Below, piece after piece: positions 55,290 to 63,948 of a DNA stretch of 64,000 nt. How positions within the stretch are numbered: position 1 is the first letter of the stretch; each line of letters opens with the position of its first letter. Origin of the DNA: Pseudomonas sp. RIT-562. GTDB lineage: Bacteria > Pseudomonadota > Gammaproteobacteria > Pseudomonadales > Pseudomonadaceae. The stretch lies in contig NZ_JAPJIV010000011.1 in the NCBI RefSeq assembly GCF_026241895.1, forward strand, positions 107,090 through 171,089. Reading direction: 5' to 3'. The notes below the pieces were generated by a model. The model saw nothing but the letters and a program-made list of their open reading frames with translations, did no database searches and was not told where the DNA came from. A program made the translations under genes and the position numbers.

Positions 55290-55673
55290 ATGTCATTCCT
55301 TAAAACTACGTCCGTGGCTGTTGCAATCACTGCTGGTTTGCTTCTGAGTGCAGTGGCCCAGGCACATCCAAAACTACTTTCTTCCACTCCGGCAGAAGGC
55401 TCGGATGCGGCGGCTCCGTCGAAAATCGAACTGCATTTTTCTGAGAATCTCACCACTCAGTTCTCCGGTGCAAAGCTGATCATGACCGACATGCCAGGCA
55501 TGCCTAACTCACCCATGGGTGTAAAGGCCGCCGTCGCTGCTGGTGGTGATCCGAAAACCATGGTGATTACGCCGGCTGCACCGCTGACCACCGGCACCTA
55601 CAAAGTTGAATGGCGTGCAGTGTCTTCGGACACCCACCCGATCACCGGCAACTTTTCATTCAAAGTGAAATAA
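55290..55673 (+). CDS. copC: Periplasmic copper-binding protein CopC
   Basis: 127 residues. The signal peptide ends AVAQAHPKLL, so the mature N-terminal His1 (after cleavage before HPK) is the Cu(II) ligand typical of CopC. An Ig-like fold follows with a Met-rich stretch (MTDMPGMPNSPMG) and the Cu(II) His near the end (SSDTHPITGNFSF). copD follows after 3 bp. The ribosome site GAGGAG lies ten bases upstream. Confidence 0.93.
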   Translation: MSFLKTTSVAVAITAGLLLSAVAQAHPKLLSSTPAEGSDAAAPSKIELHFSENLTTQFSGAKLIMTDMPGMPNSPMGVKAAVAAGGDPKTMVITPAAPLTTGTYKVEWRAVSSDTHPITGNFSFKVK

Positions 55674-55676
55674 TCC

Positions 55677-56615
55677 ATGAGCGACTCATTAAATATCGTG
55701 GTTCGCTTTGCTCTCTATTTTGACCTGATGTTGTTATTTGGACTGGCCATATTTGGCTTGTACAGCCTCAGGGGAAAGGAAAGGGTATCGGGCACGGTCT
55801 TGAACTTTGAGTCGCTTCTCTACGGTACTTCTGTTGCAGGTGTAGTTCTGTCCCTTGCTGCGATGTTGTTGCTTGCAAAAGCAATGAGCGGTGTATCGGA
55901 GCTTATGGAGCTACATCACCACATTTTTGAAATGGTCATCATGGGCACCGACGTTGGGCTGACCTGGATGGTTCGGATAGCCGCCTTGGTGGGGGCAATT
56001 CTGGGCGTCGCGTTGAATAAACGATATCCGACACCCAGCCTCTGGATCGTCACCGTCTGTGGAGCAATCGCGTTGGCCACGCTAGCCTGGACGGGGCATG
56101 GTGCCATGGACGAAGGCAGCCGCCGCTACTGGCATTTTCTCAGCGACATTTTCCATTTATTAGCGGCAGGTGGCTGGTTGGGTGCTCTAGCGGCCTTCGC
56201 TCTACTGCTACGGTTGAAATCGCTGAAGGGTGAGGAGGAAGCACGTATTCTTGCCCGCGTGCTGACTGGCTTTGAGTCGGCCGGCGGTGTGATTGTTGCG
56301 ATCATAAGCGTTACGGGAGTAGTAAATTACCTTTTCATCGTCGGTCCCAACCTTGATGAGGTCATGCTCAGTACCTATGGCCAGTTGCTGTTTTTGAAGA
56401 TCCTGCTCTTTGCCGGGATGATCGTTTTAGCGACGCTGAACCGCTTTCACTTAAGCCCGCTATTGGAGCGCTCGGTTCGCAATGGTCAATACTCTGTAGC
56501 GGTCAATGCCTTGCGCCGCAGCATGAAATTCGAATTCCTGATGGCAATCCTCATCATCTGTCTTGTCGCATGGTTAGGCACGCTAAGTCCTGAAATGGAA
56601 ATGAGCGCGCAATAG
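55677..56615 (+). CDS. copD: Inner-membrane copper protein CopD
   Basis: 312 residues with about eight membrane helices. CopD works with CopC in copper uptake or transfer across the inner membrane. Motifs include a membrane His-pair ([13 protein letters not shown]), [11 protein letters not shown] and [20 protein letters not shown]. It ends the copCD unit. Confidence 0.92.
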   Translation: MSDSLNIVVRFALYFDLMLLFGLAIFGLYSLRGKERVSGTVLNFESLLYGTSVAGVVLSLAAMLLLAKAMSGVSELMELHHHIFEMVIMGTDVGLTWMVRIAALVGAILGVALNKRYPTPSLWIVTVCGAIALATLAWTGHGAMDEGSRRYWHFLSDIFHLLAAGGWLGALAAFALLLRLKSLKGEEEARILARVLTGFESAGGVIVAIISVTGVVNYLFIVGPNLDEVMLSTYGQLLFLKILLFAGMIVLATLNRFHLSPLLERSVRNGQYSVAVNALRRSMKFEFLMAILIICLVAWLGTLSPEMEMSAQ

Positions 56616-56688
56616 AGGTTTCTGGCAGCTAACCCAGAAGCCTGGAGCGTGATTGTTAGCACCATTTCTACTGGCTACACTTCAGCCC

Positions 56689-56946
56689 ATGACACGCTGT
56701 CTACGGCTTTGCCTGATTTTCCTGATTAGCCTGGCGCTTCCCCTCAGCGGGATGGCGGGTGTTCAAGCGCCGGAGAGCCATGTCCAATGAAACCCTTGGA
56801 TGGCGGATGACAACATGGGCCAACGCTGCCGCCGTGACATGAAGTCCCCCGAACTCGGTGAACCCCGTAAGCCGAGCAAGGGTGCAAAACAGGCGGTAAG
56901 CTGCACATTTCAAAGCGGCAATGAATTTACCCTGTCGCACGGTTAA
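56689..56946 (+). pseudogene. Degenerate small exported Cys-type protein
   Basis: ATG at 56689 opens a clear signal peptide (LCLIFLISLALPLSGMAG) but stops at TGA 56788-56790 after 33 residues. The same frame then continues without interruption to TAA at 56944-56946, reading a short hydrophilic domain with RRDMKSPELGEPRKPSKGAK and one Cys. It looks like a decayed copy of the small Cys-rich periplasmic proteins often found near copper genes. The parent family is only inferred. Confidence 0.5.
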
Positions 56947-57202
56947 GCACTTTGCGTCAGAAATTTAATAAGCACGGAGGTGTCGGTGGTTCAATAATGA
57001 TAACTGAGCACGGTTAACTTAGAGCTATTACCATCGATTTTCCCACATGTCGCCGCATGCGGTTTTAATGGGATGGCAAAATTGCGAACCACAGGACAAT
57101 CCTAAGGCACGCATCCTGAAATAAACCAAGATAGCGGACTTTATTGCACAATGACGATTCTCACCTCGTACAATCTCTACGCACATGGAGTCTTTTGCCG
57201 CG

Positions 57203-57610
57203 TTAACTACGATTCGACAATGATTCAATGATGCGACATTGCTCTATAACACCACCGTGGCAGCAAACACTCAGTCGTGTCAGTTCGGCTTCTAAACCTC
57301 GTAAGTCCTGAATACGGATTCGAACTTGTTGGAGTTGCCCTTGCACTTTCGCATCCACAGCGGCGCAGGAAGCGTCGCGTCGGTCAGCCAGGCCGAGTAG
57401 ATCGCGAATGTCATCGACGCTGAACCCAAGCGCGCGGCTGCGACGGATAAACAGCAGCCGGTTGCGCTCTTCATCTGTGTAAAAGCGATAACCCGACGGT
57501 GATCTTCCAGCAGAAGGCAGCAGCCCTGACTGCTCGTAATAGCGGATGGTTACGGCTTTGGTATCGGTCAGCTTCGCCAAGGCACCGATCGTGTACGTGG
57601 GCGCATTCAT
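57203..57610 (-). CDS. MerR-family Zn/Cd/Pb-responsive regulator
   Basis: 135 residues. An N-terminal winged helix (YTIGALAKLTDTKAVTIRYYEQSGLL) is followed by a dimerisation helix and a C-terminal metal loop. Cys82, Cys116, Cys117 and Cys125 line up closely with the Zn ligands described for ZntR (Cys79, Cys114, Cys115, Cys124), so Zn, Cd or Pb is likely rather than Cu or Hg. ATG at 57610 begins the DNA-binding domain. Two matching operators (58021 and 62959) precede genes that it could activate. Confidence 0.88.
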   Translation of the reverse strand: MNAPTYTIGALAKLTDTKAVTIRYYEQSGLLPSAGRSPSGYRFYTDEERNRLLFIRRSRALGFSVDDIRDLLGLADRRDASCAAVDAKVQGQLQQVRIRIQDLRGLEAELTRLSVCCHGGVIEQCRIIESLSNRS

Positions 57611-58017
57611 TTCTCTTGACCCTATAGTTGCTGGAATCCTCATTCTACTCGCGTCAGGCAACAAGCAAATCCTTGCTCACCGTTCTACCGATCGCCAGGC
57701 CTCTGATCGATGAAAACCCTCCCCGCCGATCTCTTCAACTCGAGTTTGGACGCTTTGCTCTGCACATGGCTGCTTACCTTCGTAGCAGAGCTTCTGTGCT
57801 GCTCGTCGGCCGCCGCATAGGGCAAGTGCCCTGTGTGCTTTGCTGTGAGGACGGGATGCCGCCTGATATTAGCGTCACGAAATAGGACGCCGTTGATGCC
57901 AACACCGTAGGCGCGAGGGGAAGCAGCATTTCCTATCTACTACCGGCCACTTACTCACTGTGATCACGTTGAACATGAATGGTCGCTGGTGGATGCCTTA
58001 AGGCATCGAAGAATCTC
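57611..58017. promoter_or_regulatory. Gene-free stretch between the MerR-type gene and the ATPase
   Basis: A plus-strand open frame of 85 codons (57628-57885) has no family features. Just before the regulator, TTGACC-CTATAG at 57617-57628 resembles half of the operator at 58021. A perfect 16-bp palindrome (GATGCCTTAAGGCATC, 57992-58007) stands 10 bp upstream of the ATPase -35 element. Confidence 0.45.
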
Positions 58018-58048
58018 TTGACCTTATAGGGGCTATAAGGTGTTCACT
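58018..58048 (+). promoter_or_regulatory. MerR-type promoter/operator of the P1B-2 ATPase
   Basis: TTGACC (58018-58023) and TTCACT (58043-58048) are 19 bp apart, the long spacer typical of MerR-activated promoters. The perfect dyad ACCTTATAG-GGG-CTATAAGGT (58021-58041) fills the spacer. The ATPase start is 29 bp downstream. Confidence 0.88.
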
Positions 58049-58076
58049 CTCGCCATGAAAAGCGGAGAGCGTTCTC

Positions 58077-60596
58077 ATGAAAAACTGTTGCGGTGACGAG
58101 CAAGCACCAAAAAAGCCAGCGGGCGTGGACGTTTTTGACCCTGTCGCATCCGGGAGCTGCTGTGCGACTTCCGCAACATCGGGTGAAGACGAAACCGATC
58201 GAGATCGAACTACCAGTTGCTGTTCTTCTAAGACCTCGGACGTGAATCCTGCGCTTTCAACAACCAAAAGTGCGGATGGCTGCTCTGCTGGAGGCAACGG
58301 CGGAAAGACAAGCTGCTCCACTTCATCTCCGACATCTTCTCAATATCCACCTACCGAACCGAACGAGCCCACCACCTCGGTTGTTACCGATGCATGTTGC
58401 TCTGCATCTGGAACGGATGGCCCAAGCGCGTGCGCATCCAAAGTGTCATCAGCCGTTGTCAACGACACGGCTCGCTTGAGTCGTTTCCGGATTGGGCAAA
58501 TGTGCTGTCCTACCGAGCAGGCGATGATTGAGGGCAAGCTTGCAAAGATGCCTGGAATTCAGAAATTGGAATTCAACATGATGAACCGTACTCTAGGTGT
58601 CTGGCACGAATTGCCACATACCCTGGGAATCGAAGCGGCCGTGTCATCGCTTGGTATGCAGGCGGAACCGTTGAATGGCGCGGTCGACGTACCAGGCGCG
58701 GATAAGCAGCAAAGCCAGTTTGAAGCTGAATCACTGCGCAAAAGCACCTGGTGGCCGTTAGCGCTGTCTGGTATTGCTGCGGTAGGCGCGGAAATTTTGC
58801 ATTTCACCCAGGCAGCCCCCGAATGGGTGATTGCTGCTGTAGCTTTAATCTCGGTAGCACTCTGCGGGCCCGCGACTTACAAGAAAGGTTGGATCTCTCT
58901 CAAAAATTTCAATCTCAACATAAACGCGTTGATGAGCATTGCGGTGACGGGAGCGGTCCTGATTGGGCAGTGGCCAGAAGCGGCGATGGTCATGTTTTTA
59001 TTTACTGTTGCCGAATTGGTTGAGGCCAAGTCGTTGGATCGTGCACGCAATGCGATCAAAGGACTGATGGACTTGACCCCAAATCATGCAACGGTGCGCC
59101 AGGCAGACGGCAGTTGGCTGGACGTAGATGTCAAAACCGTCCAGATCAGCTCCTTGGTTCGAGTTCGCCCCGGCGAGCGCATTGGTCTGGATGGCAACGT
59201 GATCTCCGGCAACTCTACCGTAAACCAAGCCCCTATCACCGGGGAAAGCTTGCCCATCGAGAAAGCTGTCGGTGACCCTGTTTATGCCGGCTCGATCAAT
59301 GAGTCCGGTTCCTTCGAGTACCGCGTGACGGCTGAGGCCAGCAATACGACACTGGCCCGGATTATTCATGCTGTGGAGGAAGCCCAAGGTTCACGCGCCC
59401 CGATCCAGCGGGTCGTCGATAAGTTCGCCAAGGTTTATACGCCATCGGTGTTTTTCTTCGCCCTTGCCGTTGCGATATTCCCGCCCCTGTTTATGGCCGG
59501 ATTATGGGCTGACTGGATTTATCGGGCGCTGGTGCTTCTGGTAGTCGCTTGCCCTTGCGCACTGGTGATTTCGACCCCGGTGACCATTGTAAGCGGCCTC
59601 GCGGCAGCGGCGCGAAAAGGCATTTTAATCAAGGGCGGGGCGTACCTGGAAAGCGGTCGCAAGATCACCCATCTGGCCTTGGATAAAACTGGGACCATTA
59701 CCCATGGCAAGCCCGTACAGACCGATTTCCTGCCTCTAGCTGATGGATTATCTAGAGATTATCGCATTGCCGCCGCGAGCCTTGCCCAACGTTCGGATCA
59801 TCCGGTTTCGCGGGCTATTGCCAAACAAACGGCCCAGCAATCGCTGCGGTTGCTGGAAGTGGATAACTTCGAAGCGCTGCTGGGCCGAGGGGTCCGCGGC
59901 GAGATCGAGGGTAAGCGCTACCAGTTGGGTAACCATCGTTTGTTGGAGGAGTTGGGGTTCTGCTCACCTAATACCGAAGCCGCCCTGGGCCACCTTGAGC
60001 GGCAAGGGAAAACTGTAGTCATTCTGTCCGATGACAAACGGGCGCTGGCGTTGTTTGCAGTCGCCGATACGGTAAAAGCCACCAGCCGAGCCGCAATCGA
60101 GGAGCTTCACGCGTTAGGTGTGAAGACTGTGATGTTGACAGGGGACAACCCACATACCGCGCTGGCAATTGCCGCGCAGGTAAACATTGACGAGGCCAAG
60201 GGCAATCTCCTACCGATCGATAAGCTCAAAGCCATCGAAGCCTTGATCGATCATAAAGGCACCGTCGGCATGGTCGGTGACGGAATAAACGATGCCCCTG
60301 CGCTTGCTCGGGCTGATGTGGGCTTCGCGATGGGGGCAGCTGGCACCGATACGGCGATCGAGACTGCTGACGTAGCAATCATGGATGATGATTTGCGCAA
60401 GATTCCTGCCTTCATTCGTCTCTCCCGCCAGACCGGAGCAGTACTTACGCAAAACATTGCGCTCGCGCTGGGCGTTAAAGCCATCTTCCTAGCCGTTACG
60501 CTCACTGGTCACGCTACGATGTGGATGGCGGTATTCGCGGATATGGGGGTAAGCCTGTTGGTAGTACTGAATGGCCTGCGCTTGCTGCGCAAATGA
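58077..60596 (+). CDS. Zn/Cd/Pb-exporting P1B-2-type ATPase
   Basis: 839 residues. The first 150 residues are an unusual Cys-rich, low-complexity leader (GSCC, TSCC, GGKTSC, DACC). A degenerate HMA-like domain with MCCPTEQAMIEGKLAKMPGI follows. The membrane motif CPCALVISTP (about residue 491) marks Zn/Cd/Pb specificity, DKTGTITHGKP (about 536) is the phosphorylation site, and [16 protein letters not shown] is present. With lspA just downstream it resembles the pbrA-pbrC lead-resistance arrangement, though ZntA/CadA is an equal label. Confidence 0.9.
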   Translation: MKNCCGDEQAPKKPAGVDVFDPVASGSCCATSATSGEDETDRDRTTSCCSSKTSDVNPALSTTKSADGCSAGGNGGKTSCSTSSPTSSQYPPTEPNEPTTSVVTDACCSASGTDGPSACASKVSSAVVNDTARLSRFRIGQMCCPTEQAMIEGKLAKMPGIQKLEFNMMNRTLGVWHELPHTLGIEAAVSSLGMQAEPLNGAVDVPGADKQQSQFEAESLRKSTWWPLALSGIAAVGAEILHFTQAAPEWVIAAVALISVALCGPATYKKGWISLKNFNLNINALMSIAVTGAVLIGQWPEAAMVMFLFTVAELVEAKSLDRARNAIKGLMDLTPNHATVRQADGSWLDVDVKTVQISSLVRVRPGERIGLDGNVISGNSTVNQAPITGESLPIEKAVGDPVYAGSINESGSFEYRVTAEASNTTLARIIHAVEEAQGSRAPIQRVVDKFAKVYTPSVFFFALAVAIFPPLFMAGLWADWIYRALVLLVVACPCALVISTPVTIVSGLAAAARKGILIKGGAYLESGRKITHLALDKTGTITHGKPVQTDFLPLADGLSRDYRIAAASLAQRSDHPVSRAIAKQTAQQSLRLLEVDNFEALLGRGVRGEIEGKRYQLGNHRLLEELGFCSPNTEAALGHLERQGKTVVILSDDKRALALFAVADTVKATSRAAIEELHALGVKTVMLTGDNPHTALAIAAQVNIDEAKGNLLPIDKLKAIEALIDHKGTVGMVGDGINDAPALARADVGFAMGAAGTDTAIETADVAIMDDDLRKIPAFIRLSRQTGAVLTQNIALALGVKAIFLAVTLTGHATMWMAVFADMGVSLLVVLNGLRLLRK

Positions 60597-60726
60597 TACG
60601 GACACGATGCCTGCTTTGCTGTTCCAAGACCTGGATCCCAGTGGGTGATACCGCACGAGCAAGAGTCAGTGCTTTTCAAAAAATACCAGTTTCAGATGTA
60701 CTGGAACGGTTACTACGGAATAGCCA

Positions 60727-61230
60727 ATGAACGGTTTCCCAATGACAGCTCGTGTACAGCCGCCTACTTTGTGGTGGGGAATTGCAGCGGTCCTGGCGTT
60801 GATCGATCAAAGTCTAAAGCTTGGCGTCGAGCACCTTTATGAGCTGGGCTCATCGGTCGCCGTAGGCTCATTTTTCAACATAGTGCATGCACGCAATACC
60901 GGCGCCGCGTTCAGCTTCTTGGCTGACGCTGGAGGCTGGCAGCGTTACCTTTTCGTTGTTGTTGCGCTAGCCGTAGCATTGACGCTCGTCGCGATCCTTC
61001 AACGGGAACGTCACTGGAGCGAAGCCTTGGGCTATTGTCTCGTTTTGGGTGGGGCTGTTGGCAATCTTATCGACCGTTCTTTGCGAGGCTTTGTCGTGGA
61101 CTATCTGGATTTTCACTATCAAGGCTGGCACTGGCCCGCGTTTAATCTCGCAGATATATGTATTGTCAGCGGCGCATCGTTTTTATTGGTCATAAGCGTG
61201 ATTAGCCCCGCGTCGCCAAGCAAACGTTGA
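60727..61230 (+). CDS. lspA: Lipoprotein signal peptidase LspA of the metal operon
   Basis: 167-residue four-helix membrane aspartyl protease. Catalytic residues are Asp116 (GNLIDRS) and Asp143 (FNLADICI), and the motif HARNTGAAFSF is conserved. The chromosomal lspA lies elsewhere in Pseudomonas. This copy belongs with the P1B-2 ATPase, as PbrC does in lead-resistance operons. Starts at 60727 or 60742 are both possible, with weak ribosome sites. It ends against the AraC-type gene. Confidence 0.9.
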   Translation: MNGFPMTARVQPPTLWWGIAAVLALIDQSLKLGVEHLYELGSSVAVGSFFNIVHARNTGAAFSFLADAGGWQRYLFVVVALAVALTLVAILQRERHWSEALGYCLVLGGAVGNLIDRSLRGFVVDYLDFHYQGWHWPAFNLADICIVSGASFLLVISVISPASPSKR

Positions 61231-61232
61231 CG

Positions 61233-61967
61233 ATGGAGCGCCACCTTCCAGTACGTGTCCTAAGGTGGTCTGGTCGCGCATGGCTAACGCCTGGGTTAGC
61301 GGTTTTTGCTGGGCATGCTGGTCATCAAGATTGGCATCAGCATCAGGCTCACCAAATAGCTATAGGTATCGACGTGCCTGTAACAGTGGAATGCCTGCCG
61401 CGTCAGCACACCGAGTTTGCAGTGTTTATTCCAGCCGGTGTTCGGCATCGAATCAGCGGAGCCCTCATCGTTTCAATCTACTTGGACGTCTTGGCAGAAG
61501 AGGGCCAGGTTTTGCCGAAGACCATGACGCCGATTCCGATCAATATCGCCCCGGCTGACGCCGCACTAATTGCTGACTCCTTGAAGGCAGGCGCGGGAGA
61601 CACTCGGTCCGCAGTGCGAAAAGCCCTACAGATAACCGATGCACCTCCAGTCGCCGATCCTCGCCTGGCAATAGTCAGCACGGCCATTTACCAGGGCATG
61701 GTACGACGTGAAGAGTTGGCAGCACTGGTACACCTGTCCCCAACTCGATTCTCGCATTGGTTCGTGGAACAAACCGGTTTGCCGCTGCGTAGCTATGCTA
61801 AATGGCTACGACTGACCCAAGCTGTTCGACATCTGGCATCCGGAGAACCTATAACCACCGCTGCGCACGCGTCAGGCTTCTCCGACTCAGCCCACTTTTC
61901 CAGAACCTTTCGCTCGCTGTTGGGTATAGATCCCTCATCGGCGCTCGCCGAAGTGAGCTTGCATTAA
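61233..61967 (+). CDS. AraC-family transcriptional regulator
   Basis: 244 residues with an N-terminal cupin-like sensing part (GHQDWHQHQAHQIAIGIDV, RHRISGALIVSIYLDVL) and a C-terminal double helix-turn-helix (MVRREELAALVHLSPTRFSHWFVEQTGLPLRSY, ITTAAHASGFSDSAHFSRTFRSLLGIDPS). The start is uncertain: TTG at 61227 overlaps the lspA stop, and ATG at 61233 is chosen here. The His-rich WHQHQAHQ could bind metal. Its target is unknown. It is probably co-transcribed with lspA. Confidence 0.83.
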   Translation: MERHLPVRVLRWSGRAWLTPGLAVFAGHAGHQDWHQHQAHQIAIGIDVPVTVECLPRQHTEFAVFIPAGVRHRISGALIVSIYLDVLAEEGQVLPKTMTPIPINIAPADAALIADSLKAGAGDTRSAVRKALQITDAPPVADPRLAIVSTAIYQGMVRREELAALVHLSPTRFSHWFVEQTGLPLRSYAKWLRLTQAVRHLASGEPITTAAHASGFSDSAHFSRTFRSLLGIDPSSALAEVSLH

Positions 61968-62023
61968 GCGACTAGGTTAGAGGCTTGCGGCCTTAGCTAC
62001 AGGCCGCTCGCCGATTGGAATAG

Positions 62024-62917
62024 TTAAGCTTTTAGAGCCAGGATTCGACGTGCGCCGTTCAAAACGATCAGGCCAACGACCGTACCAATCACCAAGTCTG
62101 GGTACGGAGACCCTGTCCAAGCGACCAATGCTCCTGCAGCGATTACGCCAACGTTCGCAATCACATCGTTGGCTGAGAAAATCCAACTCGCTTTCATGTG
62201 TGCTCCTCCTTCGCGGTGGCTGTAGATCAGCCACAGGCAAGTGACGTTTGCCACCAGCGCGACGGCGCCTATCCCCATCATCAGCATCGATTCAGGTTCA
62301 CTGCCATAGAGAAAGCGTCGAGCAACTTCCAAAAGCACACCCAAAGCTAGAATGATCTGAAACATACCTGCCAGGTGTGCTGCACGTACTTGCATTCCCG
62401 CGCTGCGGCCGACCGCAAAGAGGGCCAGCCCGTAAACGGCCGCATCAGCAAACATGTCCAGCGAGTCGGCAATCAGCCCCGTCGATTGGGCAATCAGGCC
62501 AGCACTCATTTCGGCGAGAAACATTGCACCATTGATGCCGAGCAATATTTTTAATGTGCTGGCTTCCTTTGAAGCGTTTTGCTCTTCATTGGCACTGTTG
62601 GCTGATACGGACTCTGGGCTGATGGGCTGCGTATCTAATAGCCTTGCCCCCAAGCCAAGTGACTCCAACTTGGTAGCGATCTGCTCTACGGCCCCTTCGT
62701 GAAAAACACTCACCTGTCTACCGGATAGGTCAAAAGAAAGTGAAGCTATTTCCTGCAAGCCATTCAGCGCGAGTCTGATCATCCGTTCTTCGGAAGGACA
62801 GTCCATTTTTGGTACTGAAAATTTGCTGATCCATGTCCCTTCATTTAATGGCTTAGCTGCTGCTTCTGGGCCTGCTGAAGCCGGGCCACAGCCACAGGAT
62901 TTGTCACACGAACTCAT
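62024..62917 (-). CDS. CDF-type metal exporter with N-terminal metal-binding domain
   Basis: 297 residues. A Cys-rich tip (SCDKSCGCGP) and an HMA-like domain with KMDCPSEERMIRLALNGL precede a CDF transporter with six spans (LLGINGAMFLAEMSAGLIA, STGLIADSLDMFADAAVYGLAL, SANDVIANVGVIAAGALVAW). Asp pairs in LIADSLDMFAD and SANDVIAN are the probable transport site. A MerR-type operator nearly identical to that of the P1B-2 ATPase lies upstream, so Zn, Cd or Pb is the likely substrate. Confidence 0.88.
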   Translation of the reverse strand: MSSCDKSCGCGPASAGPEAAAKPLNEGTWISKFSVPKMDCPSEERMIRLALNGLQEIASLSFDLSGRQVSVFHEGAVEQIATKLESLGLGARLLDTQPISPESVSANSANEEQNASKEASTLKILLGINGAMFLAEMSAGLIAQSTGLIADSLDMFADAAVYGLALFAVGRSAGMQVRAAHLAGMFQIILALGVLLEVARRFLYGSEPESMLMMGIGAVALVANVTCLWLIYSHREGGAHMKASWIFSANDVIANVGVIAAGALVAWTGSPYPDLVIGTVVGLIVLNGARRILALKA

Positions 62918-62951
62918 GGGGCCGCTCCTCTAAATACACTTGATCCTGTCG

Positions 62952-62982
62952 ATTACAAACCTTCTAGCCGCTATAAGGTCAA
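62952..62982 (-). promoter_or_regulatory. MerR-type promoter/operator of the CDF exporter
   Basis: On the minus strand TTGACC (62982-62977) and TGTAAT (62957-62952) are 19 bp apart. The spacer dyad at 62959-62979 reads ACCTTATAG-CGG-CTAGAAGGT, one base off the perfect dyad at 58021. It points at the gene starting at 62917. Confidence 0.87.
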
Positions 62983-63075
62983 GCGAGGATATTCATCATT
63001 CGATTGTAGCTCTTTCGTTCAATCCAAACGCCAGCCTGTGACTTATCGTCTTCGCTTCCTAAAAGGAGGTGAGCG

Positions 63076-63948
63076 ATGATCATTATTTTCCGATACGTCA
63101 TACGTTGGATGAGCTATCCGCTCATATTTGGTGGCACCGCTGCGTTCATGGTTTGGGCGCTTTACACCGGGATTCCGCCATGGCCCACAACACTCCTGAT
63201 CGCTATTGTGAGCTTGTTCACGATCGCCGCGCTGGAGCAATTCCAACCCTTTCGTCAATCCTGGCTCGAAGATCATCAAGACACCTCGACCGATTTATTG
63301 CATATGCTGGTCAACCTTTCTGTCATTCAGTTCACTGCTGAAGTCCTCGCCAAGCTTGGCGATGCGGTGCCGGCATCAGTTCGCCTTTTTCCCAGCGAGA
63401 GTCCCCTCTGGTTACAGCTGGTTCTGGTCGCAACCGTCCTCGATTTAAGCCTGTATGTCATGCATCGCATCAGCCATCGGGTGCATTGGCTGTGGCGTAT
63501 GCACATGATTCATCACAGCGCTGATCGCCTTTATTGGATGAATGGGGAGCGCAGACATCCGCTGCATGCGGCGCTAATGGCCGGACCGGGGCTGGTGGTT
63601 CTGCTCGCCTCAGGTGCGCCGTCGGCCGTTATCGCGACTTGGTTCAGCATCTTGACCGTTCATTTAGCCTTCCAGCATTCGAACCTGGACTACTCGTTGG
63701 GCTGGTTACGCAACGTGATTGGAGTCGCCGAGACACATCGCTGGCACCATAAGCGAGAGTTCGAAGATGCCCAGGTCAACTTCGGAGAGTTTTTACTTAT
63801 TTGGGATCACCTATTTGGAACCTTCTATGACGCAGCAAACAAGCTCGGTGATGCGCAGGTAGGGCTAAAAGAGCGAGACTTTCCAACAGGCTATCGTGCG
63901 CAGCTAATCGCGCCGTTTAGGCGCAAGCCTCAGAACCATATGATCTGA
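63076..63948 (+). CDS. Sterol desaturase / fatty-acid hydroxylase family membrane protein
   Basis: 290 residues with four to five membrane helices and the His clusters of di-iron hydroxylases: HRISHRVHWLWRMHMIHHS, then HLAFQHSN and ETHRWHHKREFE. The enzyme class hydroxylates or desaturates lipids at the membrane. The substrate is unknown. An AAAAGGAGGTGAGCG ribosome site gives ATG at 63076. It is divergent from the CDF gene and near the edge of the window. Its role in a metal island is unclear; membrane lipid change is a guess. Confidence 0.85.
   Translation: MIIIFRYVIRWMSYPLIFGGTAAFMVWALYTGIPPWPTTLLIAIVSLFTIAALEQFQPFRQSWLEDHQDTSTDLLHMLVNLSVIQFTAEVLAKLGDAVPASVRLFPSESPLWLQLVLVATVLDLSLYVMHRISHRVHWLWRMHMIHHSADRLYWMNGERRHPLHAALMAGPGLVVLLASGAPSAVIATWFSILTVHLAFQHSNLDYSLGWLRNVIGVAETHRWHHKREFEDAQVNFGEFLLIWDHLFGTFYDAANKLGDAQVGLKERDFPTGYRAQLIAPFRRKPQNHMI

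Noticed and set aside
57628..57885. 85-codon plus-strand frame between the MerR-type gene and the ATPase
   Set aside because: It has no ribosome site, no family features and unusual composition. I treat it as noncoding.
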